Counted from the stretch's first letter, positions 8,215-18,024 are shown. The stretch is 64,000 bases of DNA from Segatella albensis DSM 11370 = JCM 12258 (GCF_000426565.1 NZ_AUFP01000001.1:248001-312000); one strand, 5' to 3'. Translations and numbers: made by a program. Notes: generated from the sequence alone by a model not told the origin.

Positions 8215-9750
8215 ATGAAAAAAATACTCAGTCTAATCATTGCCGTCCTCTCGATACTATCTATTCAAGCCCAAAAGAAGTCATTGGCGGATTATCCGGA
8301 AGTGCAATTGGGCAAGTGCGCAGATGGAAAGCCTTTCATGTGCCATTACGTCTCTACCGACGGAGAAGTTAAGAAGCTCAAACTGTTCTCCGATGCTCCT
8401 TTACTCCTGGTGGGGGATAAAAACGGAAACAAGTTGTTTAACACTGAAACGCTCGAGGAAATTGCAGAACCTACCTTCAAGAACCAACAACTCATATATG
8501 CCAACATGATGGGATATATGACCTATTCGCTTGGAAAAATGTTCTCTTTCCGTTATGGAAAGCCTACTTTCTTCAATCTCAAGGGTGAAAAGGTGTGGAC
8601 AACAAAGGATGAACTGGTATTGCTTAGCAAAACTAAGCAGGTGACCATCTGTTCGGGAAACAGAAAAGGCGACCTCTTCACAGCCTATGAGACAACAACC
8701 GGCAAACCTCTTTGGCACAAGACTATCACAGGAAACATACACTACCCTTGGACTAACATTTTTGATGACAACTCTGATAAAATTATCTACATCATGGGCG
8801 ACAGTCTTATCCGATTAAATGTCGTCACGGGAGATACCCTTCGCCATGCCTTTACGGCAGGAATCAAAGAACCATTGAAATCGAGATTAAGCTTCGCTAA
8901 ACCGAGATACACCCTTCCTAGTAGTGATTTCGTAAATGAGGCTATCTTCTCCGTTGATATGAGCGCTATTCTCACCGGTACACACAGCAACATCATTTTC
9001 TCCGGTGACAGTCTTTTCGTTGCGGATGCCGAACACCTCTACTGTCTTGACAAGGATCTCAAAACGAGATGGACAACCGACCTCCCTGCACAATGCGGTT
9101 CTAAGTCTTCGCTCAAAATCTATGGGGATAAAATATACATGCAAAACTATGGTATAGCTTTTCAGAACCAATTTGTCGGTAGATGTGGACGACCTTTTAC
9201 GGCTATCTATGACAGAAATACAGGAAAGCAGCTCTCACTGGCAATGATAGATATCAAGAAGAAGGTGATAGGAGGAATAATCGTCAGGGGTAGAACATAC
9301 TGGCAAACCGACAATCAATTCTTTTACAACGAAGAGGGAGACAGTACGGTTCACGAGATAAAATGGAAGCCTAACACGACGCACTCGCCGCAAGAAGGCT
9401 TTCCCAACTTTGTGATATGCGATACTATAAAGGTTACCAAGGACGGAATCCCTGAAAACGTGATGACGAATAAAGACCAACTCTTGGTAGAAGTGTATGG
9501 ACAGGACGTCAACGTGATCAAAGCTGATGGCAGTTGTGAACTTCTGCCTGCCGACAGCGTCTATTTCCACGATATACGCGATGTCTATTCTACAAATAAC
9601 AAAGATCAGGCCAATACTTTCATCATTATCGACCCTAAGACACAAAAGATAAAATACACCATACACTTGAAAGGAAAAGTTTCACAAGATAAATTCGGCA
9701 ACATCTATGTTGCAACCCAGCAAGGCGTCGGGTTCCATCAGAAAGAGTAA
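8215..9750 (+). CDS. secreted protein with PQQ-like/propeller repeats, function unknown
   Basis: 511 residues with a signal peptide (MKKILSLIIAVLSILSIQAQ) and no lipobox, so probably periplasmic. The body carries weak repeats of the beta-propeller type, for example TTGKPLWHK, DKDLKTRWTTDLP and DRNTGKQLSL, resembling PQQ-like blades. No catalytic motif was seen. It is a single-gene unit with its own promoter, next to the decayed accessory patch. A ligand-binding or scaffold role is possible but only inferred from the fold type. Confidence 0.7.
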   Translation: MKKILSLIIAVLSILSIQAQKKSLADYPEVQLGKCADGKPFMCHYVSTDGEVKKLKLFSDAPLLLVGDKNGNKLFNTETLEEIAEPTFKNQQLIYANMMGYMTYSLGKMFSFRYGKPTFFNLKGEKVWTTKDELVLLSKTKQVTICSGNRKGDLFTAYETTTGKPLWHKTITGNIHYPWTNIFDDNSDKIIYIMGDSLIRLNVVTGDTLRHAFTAGIKEPLKSRLSFAKPRYTLPSSDFVNEAIFSVDMSAILTGTHSNIIFSGDSLFVADAEHLYCLDKDLKTRWTTDLPAQCGSKSSLKIYGDKIYMQNYGIAFQNQFVGRCGRPFTAIYDRNTGKQLSLAMIDIKKKVIGGIIVRGRTYWQTDNQFFYNEEGDSTVHEIKWKPNTTHSPQEGFPNFVICDTIKVTKDGIPENVMTNKDQLLVEVYGQDVNVIKADGSCELLPADSVYFHDIRDVYSTNNKDQANTFIIIDPKTQKIKYTIHLKGKVSQDKFGNIYVATQQGVGFHQKE

Positions 9751-9820
9751 TTTATCACAGGATATCCCGTGTAAACTAAAATTTTCGTATATATAATAAG
9801 GTGGTTTCAGAAAAAACAAT

Positions 9821-9828
9821 TAACTTTG
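9821..9828 (+). promoter_or_regulatory. -7 element for the small membrane protein-cysS unit
   Basis: TAACTTTG followed by CAG, an exact TAnnTTTG match 29 bases before ATG 9858. It argues for 9858 rather than an upstream GTG/ATG as the start of the small gene. Confidence 0.55.
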
Positions 9829-9857
9829 CAGTCAGAAATTTCAAATATACGTATATT

Positions 9858-10076
9858 ATGTCAATTCAATTAGCATTCGTGCTATTCATTGTTGTAGCAC
9901 TCGTCGGCTGGGGTATTGCCGAACTAAAAGGTAAGATGACTTTTACTCACTCTGAGGCTGAGAAGAAAGAGGCTGAGGAAATAGAGGAACAGAAGCGTGC
10001 AACAGGTTTCCATGAGATGAACCTACACGACCTTCTGAAAAATAACAGTACTAATGGTTATGATGCTGTTGGATAA
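9858..10076 (+). CDS. small single-pass membrane protein of unknown function
   Basis: 72 residues from ATG 9858. Residues 4-22 form one transmembrane helix ([19 protein letters not shown]), followed by a charged, Glu/Lys-rich, probably coiled cytoplasmic part and a short tail. It lies 17 bases before cysS and shares its promoter. I do not recognise the family; similar small proteins can be membrane anchors or partners. The start is chosen from the promoter position and the hydrophobic N terminus. Confidence 0.65.
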   Translation: MSIQLAFVLFIVVALVGWGIAELKGKMTFTHSEAEKKEAEEIEEQKRATGFHEMNLHDLLKNNSTNGYDAVG

Positions 10077-10093
10077 ATAGAAATTCTTTCATT

Positions 10094-11584
10094 ATGACAC
10101 AAAACTTTCTGATTTATAATACTCTTTCTCGACAGAAAGAGCTTTTTAAACCACTACATGCTCCTAATGTTGGCATGTATGTCTGTGGCCCTACGGTATA
10201 TGGTGACCCGCATCTGGGACATGCTCGTCCTGCCATCACTTTCGATATTCTCTTCCGTTATCTGAAGCATCAGGGCTATAAGGTGCGCTATGTTCGTAAC
10301 ATTACTGATGTAGGTCATCTGGAACATGATGCTGACGAGGGTGACGACAAAATCGAGAAGAAGGCACGACTTGAGCAGTTGGAGCCTATGGAGATTGCAC
10401 AATATTATACCAATCGCTATCATGATGCCATGAATGCGCTGAATGTGCTCCCTCCTTCTATCGAGCCTCACGCTACCGGGCATATCATCGAGCAGGAGCA
10501 ACTGGTACAGCAGATTCTTGATAATGGTTATGCTTATATCAGCAACGGCTCGGTATATTTCGACATCGAGAAGTATAACAAAGACCATAAATATGGTATT
10601 CTCTCAGGCCGTAACCTGACGGATATGATCAACAACAGCCGTACGCTGAACGGTGTGGGCGAAAAGAAAAATCAGGTGGACTTCGCGCTTTGGAAGAAGG
10701 CTCAACCTGAGCATATCATGCGCTGGCCTAGTCCTTGGAGTGACGGTTTCCCAGGATGGCATTGTGAGTGTACCGCTATGGGACGAAAATATCTCGGCAA
10801 CCACTTTGATATTCACGGTGGTGGTATGGACCTTGTATTCCCTCATCATGAATGTGAGATTGCACAAGCTGTTGCCAGTCAGGGTGATCAGATGGTACAT
10901 TACTGGATGCACAACAACATGATTACCATCAATGGTCAAAAGATGGGTAAATCGTTGGGTAACTTCATCACACTGGAGCAATTCTTTACAGGTAATCACG
11001 AGAGTCTTGACCAGCCTTATTCTCCAATGACTATCCGCTTCTTCATTCTTAGTGCGCATTATCGTGGTACTGTGGATTTCTCTAATGATGCTCTGCATGC
11101 TGCAGAAAAGGGATACAACAGACTGATGAACGGTATCCATGACTTAAGTCGTATTCCTGTTTCTGACCAGTGTGACCCTGAAACGGAGAAATTCGTCAAA
11201 GCGCTGCGACAGAAGTGCTATGATGCCATGAATGATGATTTGCAGACTCCTCTGGTCATCAGTTATCTCTTCGAGGCTTGCCATGTCATCAACAGTTTGC
11301 TCGACCATAAGGCTAAGATCAGTGCTGAGTGTCTGAAAGAACTCACGGAGACGATGAATCTATTCACTTTCGAACTCTTAGGTTTAAGAAGTGAAAAGGG
11401 TGACAATAACGATGCACGTGAGGAAGCTTACGGTAAGGTGGTAGATATGGTACTGGAACTTCGCGCTAAGGCTAAAGCCAACAAAGATTGGGCTACAAGT
11501 GATCAGATTCGTGACGAACTTGCTGCCAATGGCTTCGAGGTAAAAGATACTAAGGATGGTGTAACTTGGAAACTTAACAAGTAA
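10094..11584 (+). CDS. cysS: cysteinyl-tRNA synthetase
   Basis: 496 residues, class I synthetase charging tRNA-Cys. Seen: the zinc-binding Cys in [12 protein letters not shown], the HIGH-type motif HLGHARP just after, [14 protein letters not shown] and the zinc ligands in [11 protein letters not shown], and the KMSKS-type motif KMGKSLGN. The C-terminal helical anticodon-binding region is complete. It follows the 72-residue membrane protein in one unit and ends before a strong terminator at 11607. Confidence 0.98.
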   Translation: MTQNFLIYNTLSRQKELFKPLHAPNVGMYVCGPTVYGDPHLGHARPAITFDILFRYLKHQGYKVRYVRNITDVGHLEHDADEGDDKIEKKARLEQLEPMEIAQYYTNRYHDAMNALNVLPPSIEPHATGHIIEQEQLVQQILDNGYAYISNGSVYFDIEKYNKDHKYGILSGRNLTDMINNSRTLNGVGEKKNQVDFALWKKAQPEHIMRWPSPWSDGFPGWHCECTAMGRKYLGNHFDIHGGGMDLVFPHHECEIAQAVASQGDQMVHYWMHNNMITINGQKMGKSLGNFITLEQFFTGNHESLDQPYSPMTIRFFILSAHYRGTVDFSNDALHAAEKGYNRLMNGIHDLSRIPVSDQCDPETEKFVKALRQKCYDAMNDDLQTPLVISYLFEACHVINSLLDHKAKISAECLKELTETMNLFTFELLGLRSEKGDNNDAREEAYGKVVDMVLELRAKAKANKDWATSDQIRDELAANGFEVKDTKDGVTWKLNK

Positions 11585-11606
11585 TACTAACACCTTAATA
11601 ATATAT

Positions 11607-11646
11607 AATAACGCTTGCAGAAGAATCTGCAAGCGTTATTTTTTAT
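11607..11646. terminator. bidirectional terminator between cysS and the CoA-transferase gene
   Basis: A perfect 14-bp stem (11607-11620 with 11627-11640) around a 6-base loop, followed by T-rich sequence on the + strand and preceded by TATATAATA on the other. It can terminate both convergent genes. Confidence 0.85.
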
Positions 11647-11648
11647 CA

Positions 11649-13157
11649 TCATTTCAGATAATCTCCGAAATCGGTAAGTCGCATATCTCCTTTCTTCATG
11701 AATGTATCATGAAAGGAAAGAGCTGCACGCATAGACTGTGGCTCATGCCCCTTCTCGGCAATTCTGAGGTATTCACGCAACAGCGGACGGTAATCGGGAT
11801 GTGCACAGTTCTCGATGATTTCCTTAGCACGACGCATAGGTCCCTTGCCACGAAGATCGGCAACACCTTGTTCTGTTACAATAACATCTACATCATGCTC
11901 CGTAGAATCTACATGAGAGCACATCGGTACTATGGCGGATATCTTTCCGTCCTTTGCTGTAGATGCCGTCGTAAAGATACTGATATATCCATTACGTTCG
12001 TAATCACATGAACCACCAATACCATTCATCAACTTACTGCCACAGATATGACTGGAATTCTCGTTACCGTACATATCACACTCTATGGCTGTGTTCAGGG
12101 CGATGACGCCTAAGCGACGGATGACTTCCGGTGAGTTGGCAATCTCGCTCTGACGGATAACGAGATGCTGCTTGAAGAAGCGCATATTGTCGTAAACGGT
12201 CTTCAAGGTTTCATTGGTCACCGTCATCGCTGTAGCCGATGCATTCGTGATGATACCTTTTTGTATTAAATCGATGGCTGCATCCTGAACGACTTCCGAA
12301 TAGACTTCAAAATGAGGTATATGTGGATTTTGTCCAAGTGCTTGCAGCACCGCATTTCCCGTAGCACCGACACCACTCTGCAAAGGCAAAAACTGTGGAG
12401 GTATTCTTCCCTCGTTCATGTCCTTAACCAAAAACTCTGCAACATTATATCCCATCTGTTGGGTTTCTGCTGTCATAGCCTTGAAAGAACGTGCCTCCTC
12501 AGGAATGTTACATTCTACTACTCCAACTATCTTGTGAGGATCTATCTCGATATAGTTCTTACCCACCTTATCACCTACATGGATAATAGGAATAGGCTGA
12601 CGGGCAAATCCACACTCACCGGGTTCATAACAATCATGAAGCAATTTTGCACTTGGATTGTGGAAATGGTTATATTCTATGATCACTCGTTTTGCCAGTC
12701 GGGCTATTGTCACGGCAATACCTCCAGCAGAAGTAAGATATGCCTTACATAGGTTCTCTCCTTCTTCTAAATCACTCACCTCGATAATAGCCCAGTCTAT
12801 CTCGCCATAAAAGCCATGACGCAGACGCTCTGCCATGTGACCGAGATGGGTGTCTTCATAATCTATCTCGCCAAGATTGGTATGTGTACGAAAATCCTTA
12901 TTGGTAGAAAATGGGGCGCGAAACTTGATAGCGTGAGCATTGGCCATATCTCCCTCAACACTTTGGAGAGAAGAAGCGCCTGTAAGTATTCCTACCTGAA
13001 AAGGACGACCAGCTTCATGCTCGGATATTGCTCGCTTTGATAATTCGCGAAATACAGCCTTAGGGACTCCATTCGGTGTGAATCCCCCTAATCCTATATA
13101 TGCATTATCTTTTATTAATGCTGCAGCTTCAGCAGCGGTTATTCTAGTGTAAGCCAT
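11649..13157 (-). CDS. acetyl-CoA hydrolase/CoA-transferase family protein (succinyl-CoA:acetate type)
   Basis: 502 residues, matching the length of Cat1/ScpC/AarC-type enzymes. Seen: GGFTPNGVPKA at the N terminus, PLQSGVGATGNAVLQALG, the likely catalytic Glu in FEVYSEVVQDA, and the GIGGSCDYERNGY stretch followed by VIVTEQGVADLRGK. Such enzymes exchange CoA between succinyl-CoA and acetate (or propionate) in fermentation, consistent with a succinate/propionate-forming gut anaerobe. It is a single gene with a good -7 box. Whether it prefers acetate, propionate or acts as a hydrolase cannot be decided from sequence. Confidence 0.92.
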   Translation of the reverse strand: MAYTRITAAEAAALIKDNAYIGLGGFTPNGVPKAVFRELSKRAISEHEAGRPFQVGILTGASSLQSVEGDMANAHAIKFRAPFSTNKDFRTHTNLGEIDYEDTHLGHMAERLRHGFYGEIDWAIIEVSDLEEGENLCKAYLTSAGGIAVTIARLAKRVIIEYNHFHNPSAKLLHDCYEPGECGFARQPIPIIHVGDKVGKNYIEIDPHKIVGVVECNIPEEARSFKAMTAETQQMGYNVAEFLVKDMNEGRIPPQFLPLQSGVGATGNAVLQALGQNPHIPHFEVYSEVVQDAAIDLIQKGIITNASATAMTVTNETLKTVYDNMRFFKQHLVIRQSEIANSPEVIRRLGVIALNTAIECDMYGNENSSHICGSKLMNGIGGSCDYERNGYISIFTTASTAKDGKISAIVPMCSHVDSTEHDVDVIVTEQGVADLRGKGPMRRAKEIIENCAHPDYRPLLREYLRIAEKGHEPQSMRAALSFHDTFMKKGDMRLTDFGDYLK

Positions 13158-13181
13158 CTAATTATTATCTTTATTTGCAAG

Positions 13182-13189
13182 CAAAGGTA
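13182..13189 (-). promoter_or_regulatory. -7 element for the CoA-transferase gene
   Basis: Minus-strand TACCTTTG followed by CTTGC; exact TAnnTTTG box, 25 bases before ATG 13157. Confidence 0.6.
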
Positions 13190-13248
13190 CATATTTTTTC
13201 ATAAATACGGGCCTATTACTGCATAAAATACTATATTTTTCTTCTCAA

Positions 13249-13264
13249 ACGTATACTTATACGT
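13249..13264. promoter_or_regulatory. 16-bp palindrome, possible operator
   Basis: ACGTATA-CT-TATACGT is a perfect inverted repeat with a 2-base centre. It lies about 60 bases upstream of the CoA-transferase -7 box and downstream of the trmH stop region. An activator or repressor site is possible; no regulator is recognised. Confidence 0.3.
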
Positions 13265-13363
13265 CTAGTATCGGATAGTACGAACTAGCGAGCATATTTC
13301 TACGAAAACAAATATAGTAATAATTTGAAATAGTTCAAACAGCTTACTGCATTATTTTACAAT

Positions 13364-13927
13364 TTATATAAAGAGGTGTTTGACAAATTCCCAAATTACG
13401 ATACCGGTAGTGGTACTAACATTTAGGGAATGCTTGGTTCCAAACTGTGGAATCTCCAGACAGTTATCGCTCATATCTACAACATTTTGCTTTACTCCTT
13501 TCACCTCATTACCCATAATCATAGCGAATCCCTGAGGCTTCTCGGAGGTTTCTGCAGATATAAGTCTTCTTAAGTCGCTACCTAAGTCCTGAAGTTTTGT
13601 ACTGCCTTCCACCTGTTCAATACTATACACGTAATATCCCTTACGATGCAATTCCTCGACAGCATCTTCTGTGCGCTCAAAATACTTCCAGTCGACGCTA
13701 TCCTCACCTCCAAGGGCAGTCTTGTGAATCTCAGCATGAGGAGGACAAGCCGTAATACCACAGAGATATACTGCTTCTACACGAAAAGCATCACCACAAC
13801 GGAAGACACTACCTACATTATATAATGAGCGTACATCGTCAAGTACAACAATTAAAGGAAGCTTTTCGGCCTCCTTAAATTGTTCTATACTCATGCGATG
13901 CATTTCTATCGCTTTCAGTTTTCTCAT
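13364..13927 (-). CDS. SpoU/TrmH-family RNA 2'-O-methyltransferase
   Basis: 187 residues with all three SPOUT motifs: NVGSVFRCGDAF, IMGNEVKGVKQ and EIPQFGTKHSLNVSTTTG. These form the deep trefoil knot that binds S-adenosylmethionine. It lacks the N-terminal substrate-binding domain of 23S rRNA RlmB-type enzymes, so it is a short TrmH-like protein; a tRNA or rRNA ribose is the likely target. The ATG overlaps the stop of sufE by 4 bases (ATGA), indicating translational coupling in the U32-sufE-trmH operon. Confidence 0.92.
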   Translation of the reverse strand: MRKLKAIEMHRMSIEQFKEAEKLPLIVVLDDVRSLYNVGSVFRCGDAFRVEAVYLCGITACPPHAEIHKTALGGEDSVDWKYFERTEDAVEELHRKGYYVYSIEQVEGSTKLQDLGSDLRRLISAETSEKPQGFAMIMGNEVKGVKQNVVDMSDNCLEIPQFGTKHSLNVSTTTGIVIWEFVKHLFI

Positions 13928-14349
13928 GCTTCTTCTTTTGCTTTATAGGCCAAAGCATATGCTTTGATCTGTTTGATCATTGCCAAGAGGCCATTACTAC
14001 GTGTAGGACTTAAATGGTCTCTCAAACCTATCTTGTCGATGAAATAGAGGTCGGCATCAAGAATTTCTGTTGGGGTATGACCGCTCAACACCTGGATGAG
14101 CAAGGCGATAATACCTTTCACGATCAATGCGTCACTATCGGCCGTAAACACGAGTTTACCATCCTCATAGTCACATTGTACCCATACACGACTCTGACAA
14201 CCGTCTATCAGATTGGTATCGTTCTTATATTTTTCGTCCAAAACCTCAAGATCATTACCTAAATCTATCAGCATCTGGTATTTATCCATCCAGTCGGTGA
14301 AGTCGGAAAACTCTTCGATGACTTCATCTTGTGCTTCCTTTATCGTCAT
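13924..14349 (-). CDS. sufE: SufE-family sulfur acceptor protein
   Basis: 141 residues, normal for SufE, which takes persulfide sulfur from the cysteine desulfurase SufS for Fe-S cluster assembly. The active-site loop is IDGCQSRVWV with Cys51. The helical C-terminal region with GLRDHLSPTRSNG is typical. Start and stop overlap both neighbours (TAATG with the U32 gene, ATGA with trmH). No other suf gene lies in the window, so it works with partners encoded elsewhere. Confidence 0.95.
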   Translation of the reverse strand: MTIKEAQDEVIEEFSDFTDWMDKYQMLIDLGNDLEVLDEKYKNDTNLIDGCQSRVWVQCDYEDGKLVFTADSDALIVKGIIALLIQVLSGHTPTEILDADLYFIDKIGLRDHLSPTRSNGLLAMIKQIKAYALAYKAKEEA

Positions 14350-15614
14350 TATTTTATCTCCTTAATTTCGTTTACTGTTATAAGTTTATAAAGTTTGTCG
14401 GAAGGACGCACTTTACCCTTTACCGGAATAGAAACTCTCTGTCCCTGTTTAGCAACTTCTACAGGATTCAAATCGAAGCGTATCTCGTCGGCATTCAAAT
14501 ACATCACACCTGTTGTTGGACCTGTGATGAGCAGTTTATCACCCTTGTTAAACTCAGAAGCCTCTACTGCTACCTCTGCCACATTCAACTTGCTAAAGTA
14601 TTTCATCACCTTACCTACAAGAACTTTCTTCTCTGTGGCTACACTTCCATAATGCTTGTTCCACTCGCCGAAGGTCTGTCCCTGATAATAGCCATCCCAA
14701 AAACCACGATTGAATACGGTAGCTAATCGCTTATCCCATTCGTCCTTCTTCTCTTCGGTGAAGGTACCGTCAAGTACGCTCTGGATAGCCTCTTTGTAAC
14801 ACTTGACTACAGTATATACATATTCTGGGCCACGGGCACGTCCTTCTATCTTGAACACTCTTACACCTGCATCCATCATACGATCGATGAAGCGAACTGT
14901 CTTCAAGTCTTTCGGACTCATCACGTACTTATTATCTATTTCCAGTTGATTACCGGTTTCATTATCTGTTACCGTATAAGAACGACGACAGATTTGCACA
15001 CACTCACCACGATTGGCTGAACGATTGGCATTGGCAAGACTGAGATAACATTTGCCGCTCACTGCCATGCAAAGTGCTCCATGACAAAACATCTCGATAC
15101 GAATTTGCTTACCCATCGGACCACAAATGTTCTGCTTGATAATCTGTTCATGGATCGCCTTCACCTGATCCATATTCAGTTCACGTGCCAATACAGAGAC
15201 ATCAGCAAAACGAGAATAAAACTTTAATGCTTCTGTATTTGATATGTTAAGTTGGGTTGAGAGATGTACTTCCTCACCCACTTCATTACAATATGACATT
15301 ACAGCAACATCACTTGCGATGACTGCAGAGATACCTGCCTCTTTGGCTGCATCTATAATTTCCTTCATCGTAGCAATGTCTCCATCATAAATTACGGTAT
15401 TTACCGTGAGATAGGTCTTTATACCGTGATCATTACAAGTAGCTGCAATCTCACGCAAATCACTAATATCAAAGTGATTGGCTGAATGAGAACGCATATT
15501 CAACTTACCAATACCGAAATATACAGAGTCGGCACCAGCTTGAATAGCAGCCGCCAACGATTCGCGCGAACCGACAGGCGCCATAACTTCGAATTCTTCA
15601 ATTTTTGCATTCAT
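14349..15614 (-). CDS. peptidase U32 family protein (tRNA hydroxylation TrhP/YegQ-like)
   Basis: 421 residues from ATG 15614 (MNAKIEEFEVMAPVGS); a longer frame would run across the promoter. Family features: APVGSRESLAAAIQAGADSVYFG, MEMFCHGALCMAVSGKCYLS-type region with conserved cysteines (FCHGALCMAVSGKC), NRGECVQICRR and KIEGRARGPEYV. The Cys set matches the U32 group linked to prephenate-dependent tRNA uridine hydroxylation and possibly Fe-S binding. Being coupled to sufE fits an Fe-S requirement. It begins a three-gene operon with an essentially leaderless start. Confidence 0.9.
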   Translation of the reverse strand: MNAKIEEFEVMAPVGSRESLAAAIQAGADSVYFGIGKLNMRSHSANHFDISDLREIAATCNDHGIKTYLTVNTVIYDGDIATMKEIIDAAKEAGISAVIASDVAVMSYCNEVGEEVHLSTQLNISNTEALKFYSRFADVSVLARELNMDQVKAIHEQIIKQNICGPMGKQIRIEMFCHGALCMAVSGKCYLSLANANRSANRGECVQICRRSYTVTDNETGNQLEIDNKYVMSPKDLKTVRFIDRMMDAGVRVFKIEGRARGPEYVYTVVKCYKEAIQSVLDGTFTEEKKDEWDKRLATVFNRGFWDGYYQGQTFGEWNKHYGSVATEKKVLVGKVMKYFSKLNVAEVAVEASEFNKGDKLLITGPTTGVMYLNADEIRFDLNPVEVAKQGQRVSIPVKGKVRPSDKLYKLITVNEIKEIK

Positions 15615-15615
15615 G

Positions 15616-15655
15616 GCTGCAAAGTTACAAAAAAAATTGTATTTTTGCATCTTGT
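15616..15655. promoter_or_regulatory. overlapping divergent promoters with leaderless or nearly leaderless starts
   Basis: Minus-strand TAACTTTG at 15627-15620 ends 5 bases before ATG 15614; plus-strand TATTTTTG at 15640-15647 ends 8 bases before ATG 15656. Only 41 bases separate the two start codons, so each -7 box lies where the other promoter's -33 region should be. The two promoters should exclude each other at any moment. Confidence 0.6.
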
Positions 15656-16687
15656 ATGAAGAATCATGTATTTTTTATTGCTCTTATCATCTTTTTATGT
15701 GGGTGCAGGGACCACAAAGTGCCTGTTGCTCAGCATCTTGGAATACATAACGATGTATTTCTGAAAACCACTCCTGTGAAGAACCAAGGGCATAGTGATG
15801 TATGCTGGATTTACGCTATGCTTGCCACTATCGAAAGTGAACATCTGATGAAGGGGGATTCCGTGAATCTGTCACCTGCTTTCTATGCCAGAATGATGCT
15901 CAGGGATAAAGCCTATAAATTATTTTTCAATAATAGAAACTGTAGTATCTCTATGAGAGGTATGGGTATGACTTTCATTCACCTTATTAATAAGTATGGT
16001 GCCGAGCCATACGATTCATACCCTGACAAGGATAATATCAACTATAAGGTGTTATCAAGGAAGATTGAAAAGATGGCCTTGTGCTACACTCGTCTATCGA
16101 AAGGTCTCCGAACTTATCAGGAGGATGTGGAGGATGCCATCGATGAAGATATGGGATATATGCCAGCAAAATTCGTACATATGCTCGGTGCTGAATACAC
16201 GCCATTAGAGTTTGCTCATAGTGTTTGTGTGCCTGATGAGTATCTATTCTTTACCAGTTTCACTCATCACCCTTTTGGAAAAGAGTTTGTTATAGAATCT
16301 CCGGACAACATGATGAATGATCGGTGCTATAATGTAGATATGAAAACGATGATGACGACCATCGAGAATTATATTCGCAAGGGGCATCCTGTATTCTGGG
16401 AAGGTGACATCAGCGAACCTGGTTTCTCATTTGCTGACGGCATTGCCATATTACCTTCTTCATGTAACATAACACAGGAGAACCGACAACGGATGTTTGA
16501 GAACCACCAAACAACTGATGACCACGCCATGACACTTGTAGGATTGGCTCATGACAAGAAGGGGAGAAAATATTTCATCGCCAAAAATTCATGGGGAACA
16601 GGCAATCCTCTTCATGGATTTATGTACCTGAGCTATGAATATGTGGCGATGAAAACGATCTGTTATGGTCTGTCAAGACAGAAATAA
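15656..16687 (+). CDS. C1-family (papain-like) cysteine peptidase, probable lipoprotein
   Basis: 343 residues from ATG 15656. The N terminus has a lipoprotein-type signal (FFIALIIFLCGC), predicting lipidation at the last Cys. Papain-like catalytic residues are visible: Cys50 in QGHSDVCWIYA, His290 in DDHAMTLVG and Asn311 in AKNSWG. The arrangement resembles the C1A/C1B bacterial peptidases of Bacteroidales, anchored at the outer membrane. It is transcribed from a promoter that overlaps that of the U32 operon. The frame could be extended upstream to 15605, but the promoter would then lie inside the gene. Confidence 0.88.
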   Translation: MKNHVFFIALIIFLCGCRDHKVPVAQHLGIHNDVFLKTTPVKNQGHSDVCWIYAMLATIESEHLMKGDSVNLSPAFYARMMLRDKAYKLFFNNRNCSISMRGMGMTFIHLINKYGAEPYDSYPDKDNINYKVLSRKIEKMALCYTRLSKGLRTYQEDVEDAIDEDMGYMPAKFVHMLGAEYTPLEFAHSVCVPDEYLFFTSFTHHPFGKEFVIESPDNMMNDRCYNVDMKTMMTTIENYIRKGHPVFWEGDISEPGFSFADGIAILPSSCNITQENRQRMFENHQTTDDHAMTLVGLAHDKKGRKYFIAKNSWGTGNPLHGFMYLSYEYVAMKTICYGLSRQK

Positions 16688-16704
16688 ACAGTTATTAGAG
16701 ATTA

Positions 16705-17994
16705 TCATTTAAGATAACCATCTAGTTTTTTCAGATAATATTCTTTGAAGTCGTTCCAATGGTAATATGGGGCTATATCGGTCTTGATAGGCAAGGTAGC
16801 CTCATTTTCATTTCTTAGTACCTTAAAGATGATATCTTTATCTCCATAGTTTTTACGATAGAAAACAAACTGGATATTACATGCCATTGGGAAAATACGA
16901 TAATCAAGCCAGCCTTCTTTATCCAGGTCATCAAGATTCTTGATTTGTTTACCAAATCCGTCTAGATCAAGCAGACAGGTAAGTGGCATAACCATCGTAT
17001 CGTGTCCGTAACGTAATGTTGCGCCAGGATGTTCAAGGGCAATACAGCTATCAGCCTCGGTGATGATCTTGCGAAGAAGATTACGCTGACTGTAAGGTTG
17101 CTGTCCACCACTCAAAGGAGATGGTCCGAAAGAAACATACCAAAAAGCATTGTCACATTTCCAACTGTTGTATATCTCCTCATCACTAAATATATCATAC
17201 AAAGAGATACTATCACGCAAATCTAAACTCTGCATATTGCTGGCCATACTGAACAACTTATGACCTAACCGATTTGCATCAATTTGCTTCTTCCAGTAAT
17301 CTTCATCATTAAAGATCAACTTCATGGCATGACTATAATTGGTATGGCTCTTTATGAAATCTGTGTATTCCTTGCAATGAGTACCCTTTTTCTTCCAACC
17401 ACCAATATTGTCATCATCACTAAGATTCATGTAATACATATCATGATAACTTGCATCATGACGTATTTTAAGTTTAGGATTCTCTATCAATAACTGTTGC
17501 AGAGCATTTTCCATCGAAAGAATACAGCGGATTACAACGGTACTTTTAGCATCTACATGAGCAGAATCGCTGAATATCTCAGGGAAATTCTCATACATAC
17601 GCTTTGCTATCTGCTTATGCTGCTCTGCACCACGAAGCGTCAGCTCTCCATCTCTACCCATGGCAGACTCGCGGATACGGCGCACCTTCTCCAACAGTTC
17701 CTTACCCTTAGGAGTAAGTTTGTTGAGAGAATCAGCCTTAAGCAAAATAAAATACGGTTTGTCATAATCGCCCTTTCCAATCTGATATCTACTGCCATGA
17801 CGCCCATAATGACTCAGATAAAAAGCGTGGTATCCTGTAGGAGCAGGAGTGAGTTGCTTCTGTAATGGTCCCGGATATGCAAGATAATTACTAGCCGATA
17901 AACGACGATCTAACTTAAAATCTTTCTTTGCCTGTTGTCCCATCATAGAAACAGACAGCATCATCAAAGAAAGCATAATAATAGTTCTTTTCAT
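16705..17994 (-). CDS. periplasmic histidine-type phosphatase (possible inositol polyphosphate phosphatase)
   Basis: 429 residues with a signal peptide (MKRTIIMLSLMMLSVSMMGQ). The histidine phosphatase signature RHGSR is at residues 65-69 and the proton donor motif HD occurs in RYGHDTMVM. This is the histidine acid phosphatase/phytase clan; the overall pattern recalls Bacteroides MINPP-like phytases, but substrate is not settled. It would release phosphate from phytate or sugar phosphates in the periplasm. Upstream lie a clear -7 box and a palindromic FNR-like site, so regulation is likely. Confidence 0.88.
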   Translation of the reverse strand: MKRTIIMLSLMMLSVSMMGQQAKKDFKLDRRLSASNYLAYPGPLQKQLTPAPTGYHAFYLSHYGRHGSRYQIGKGDYDKPYFILLKADSLNKLTPKGKELLEKVRRIRESAMGRDGELTLRGAEQHKQIAKRMYENFPEIFSDSAHVDAKSTVVIRCILSMENALQQLLIENPKLKIRHDASYHDMYYMNLSDDDNIGGWKKKGTHCKEYTDFIKSHTNYSHAMKLIFNDEDYWKKQIDANRLGHKLFSMASNMQSLDLRDSISLYDIFSDEEIYNSWKCDNAFWYVSFGPSPLSGGQQPYSQRNLLRKIITEADSCIALEHPGATLRYGHDTMVMPLTCLLDLDGFGKQIKNLDDLDKEGWLDYRIFPMACNIQFVFYRKNYGDKDIIFKVLRNENEATLPIKTDIAPYYHWNDFKEYYLKKLDGYLK

Positions 17995-18016
17995 TTTTAT
18001 TAAATCTTAGATGTTG

Positions 18017-18024
18017 CAAATATA
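18017..18024 (-). promoter_or_regulatory. -7 element for the histidine phosphatase gene
   Basis: Minus-strand TATATTTG, exact TAnnTTTG box, 23 bases upstream of ATG 17994. The palindrome at 18059-18072 is centred about 50 bases upstream of the expected start point. Confidence 0.55.
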
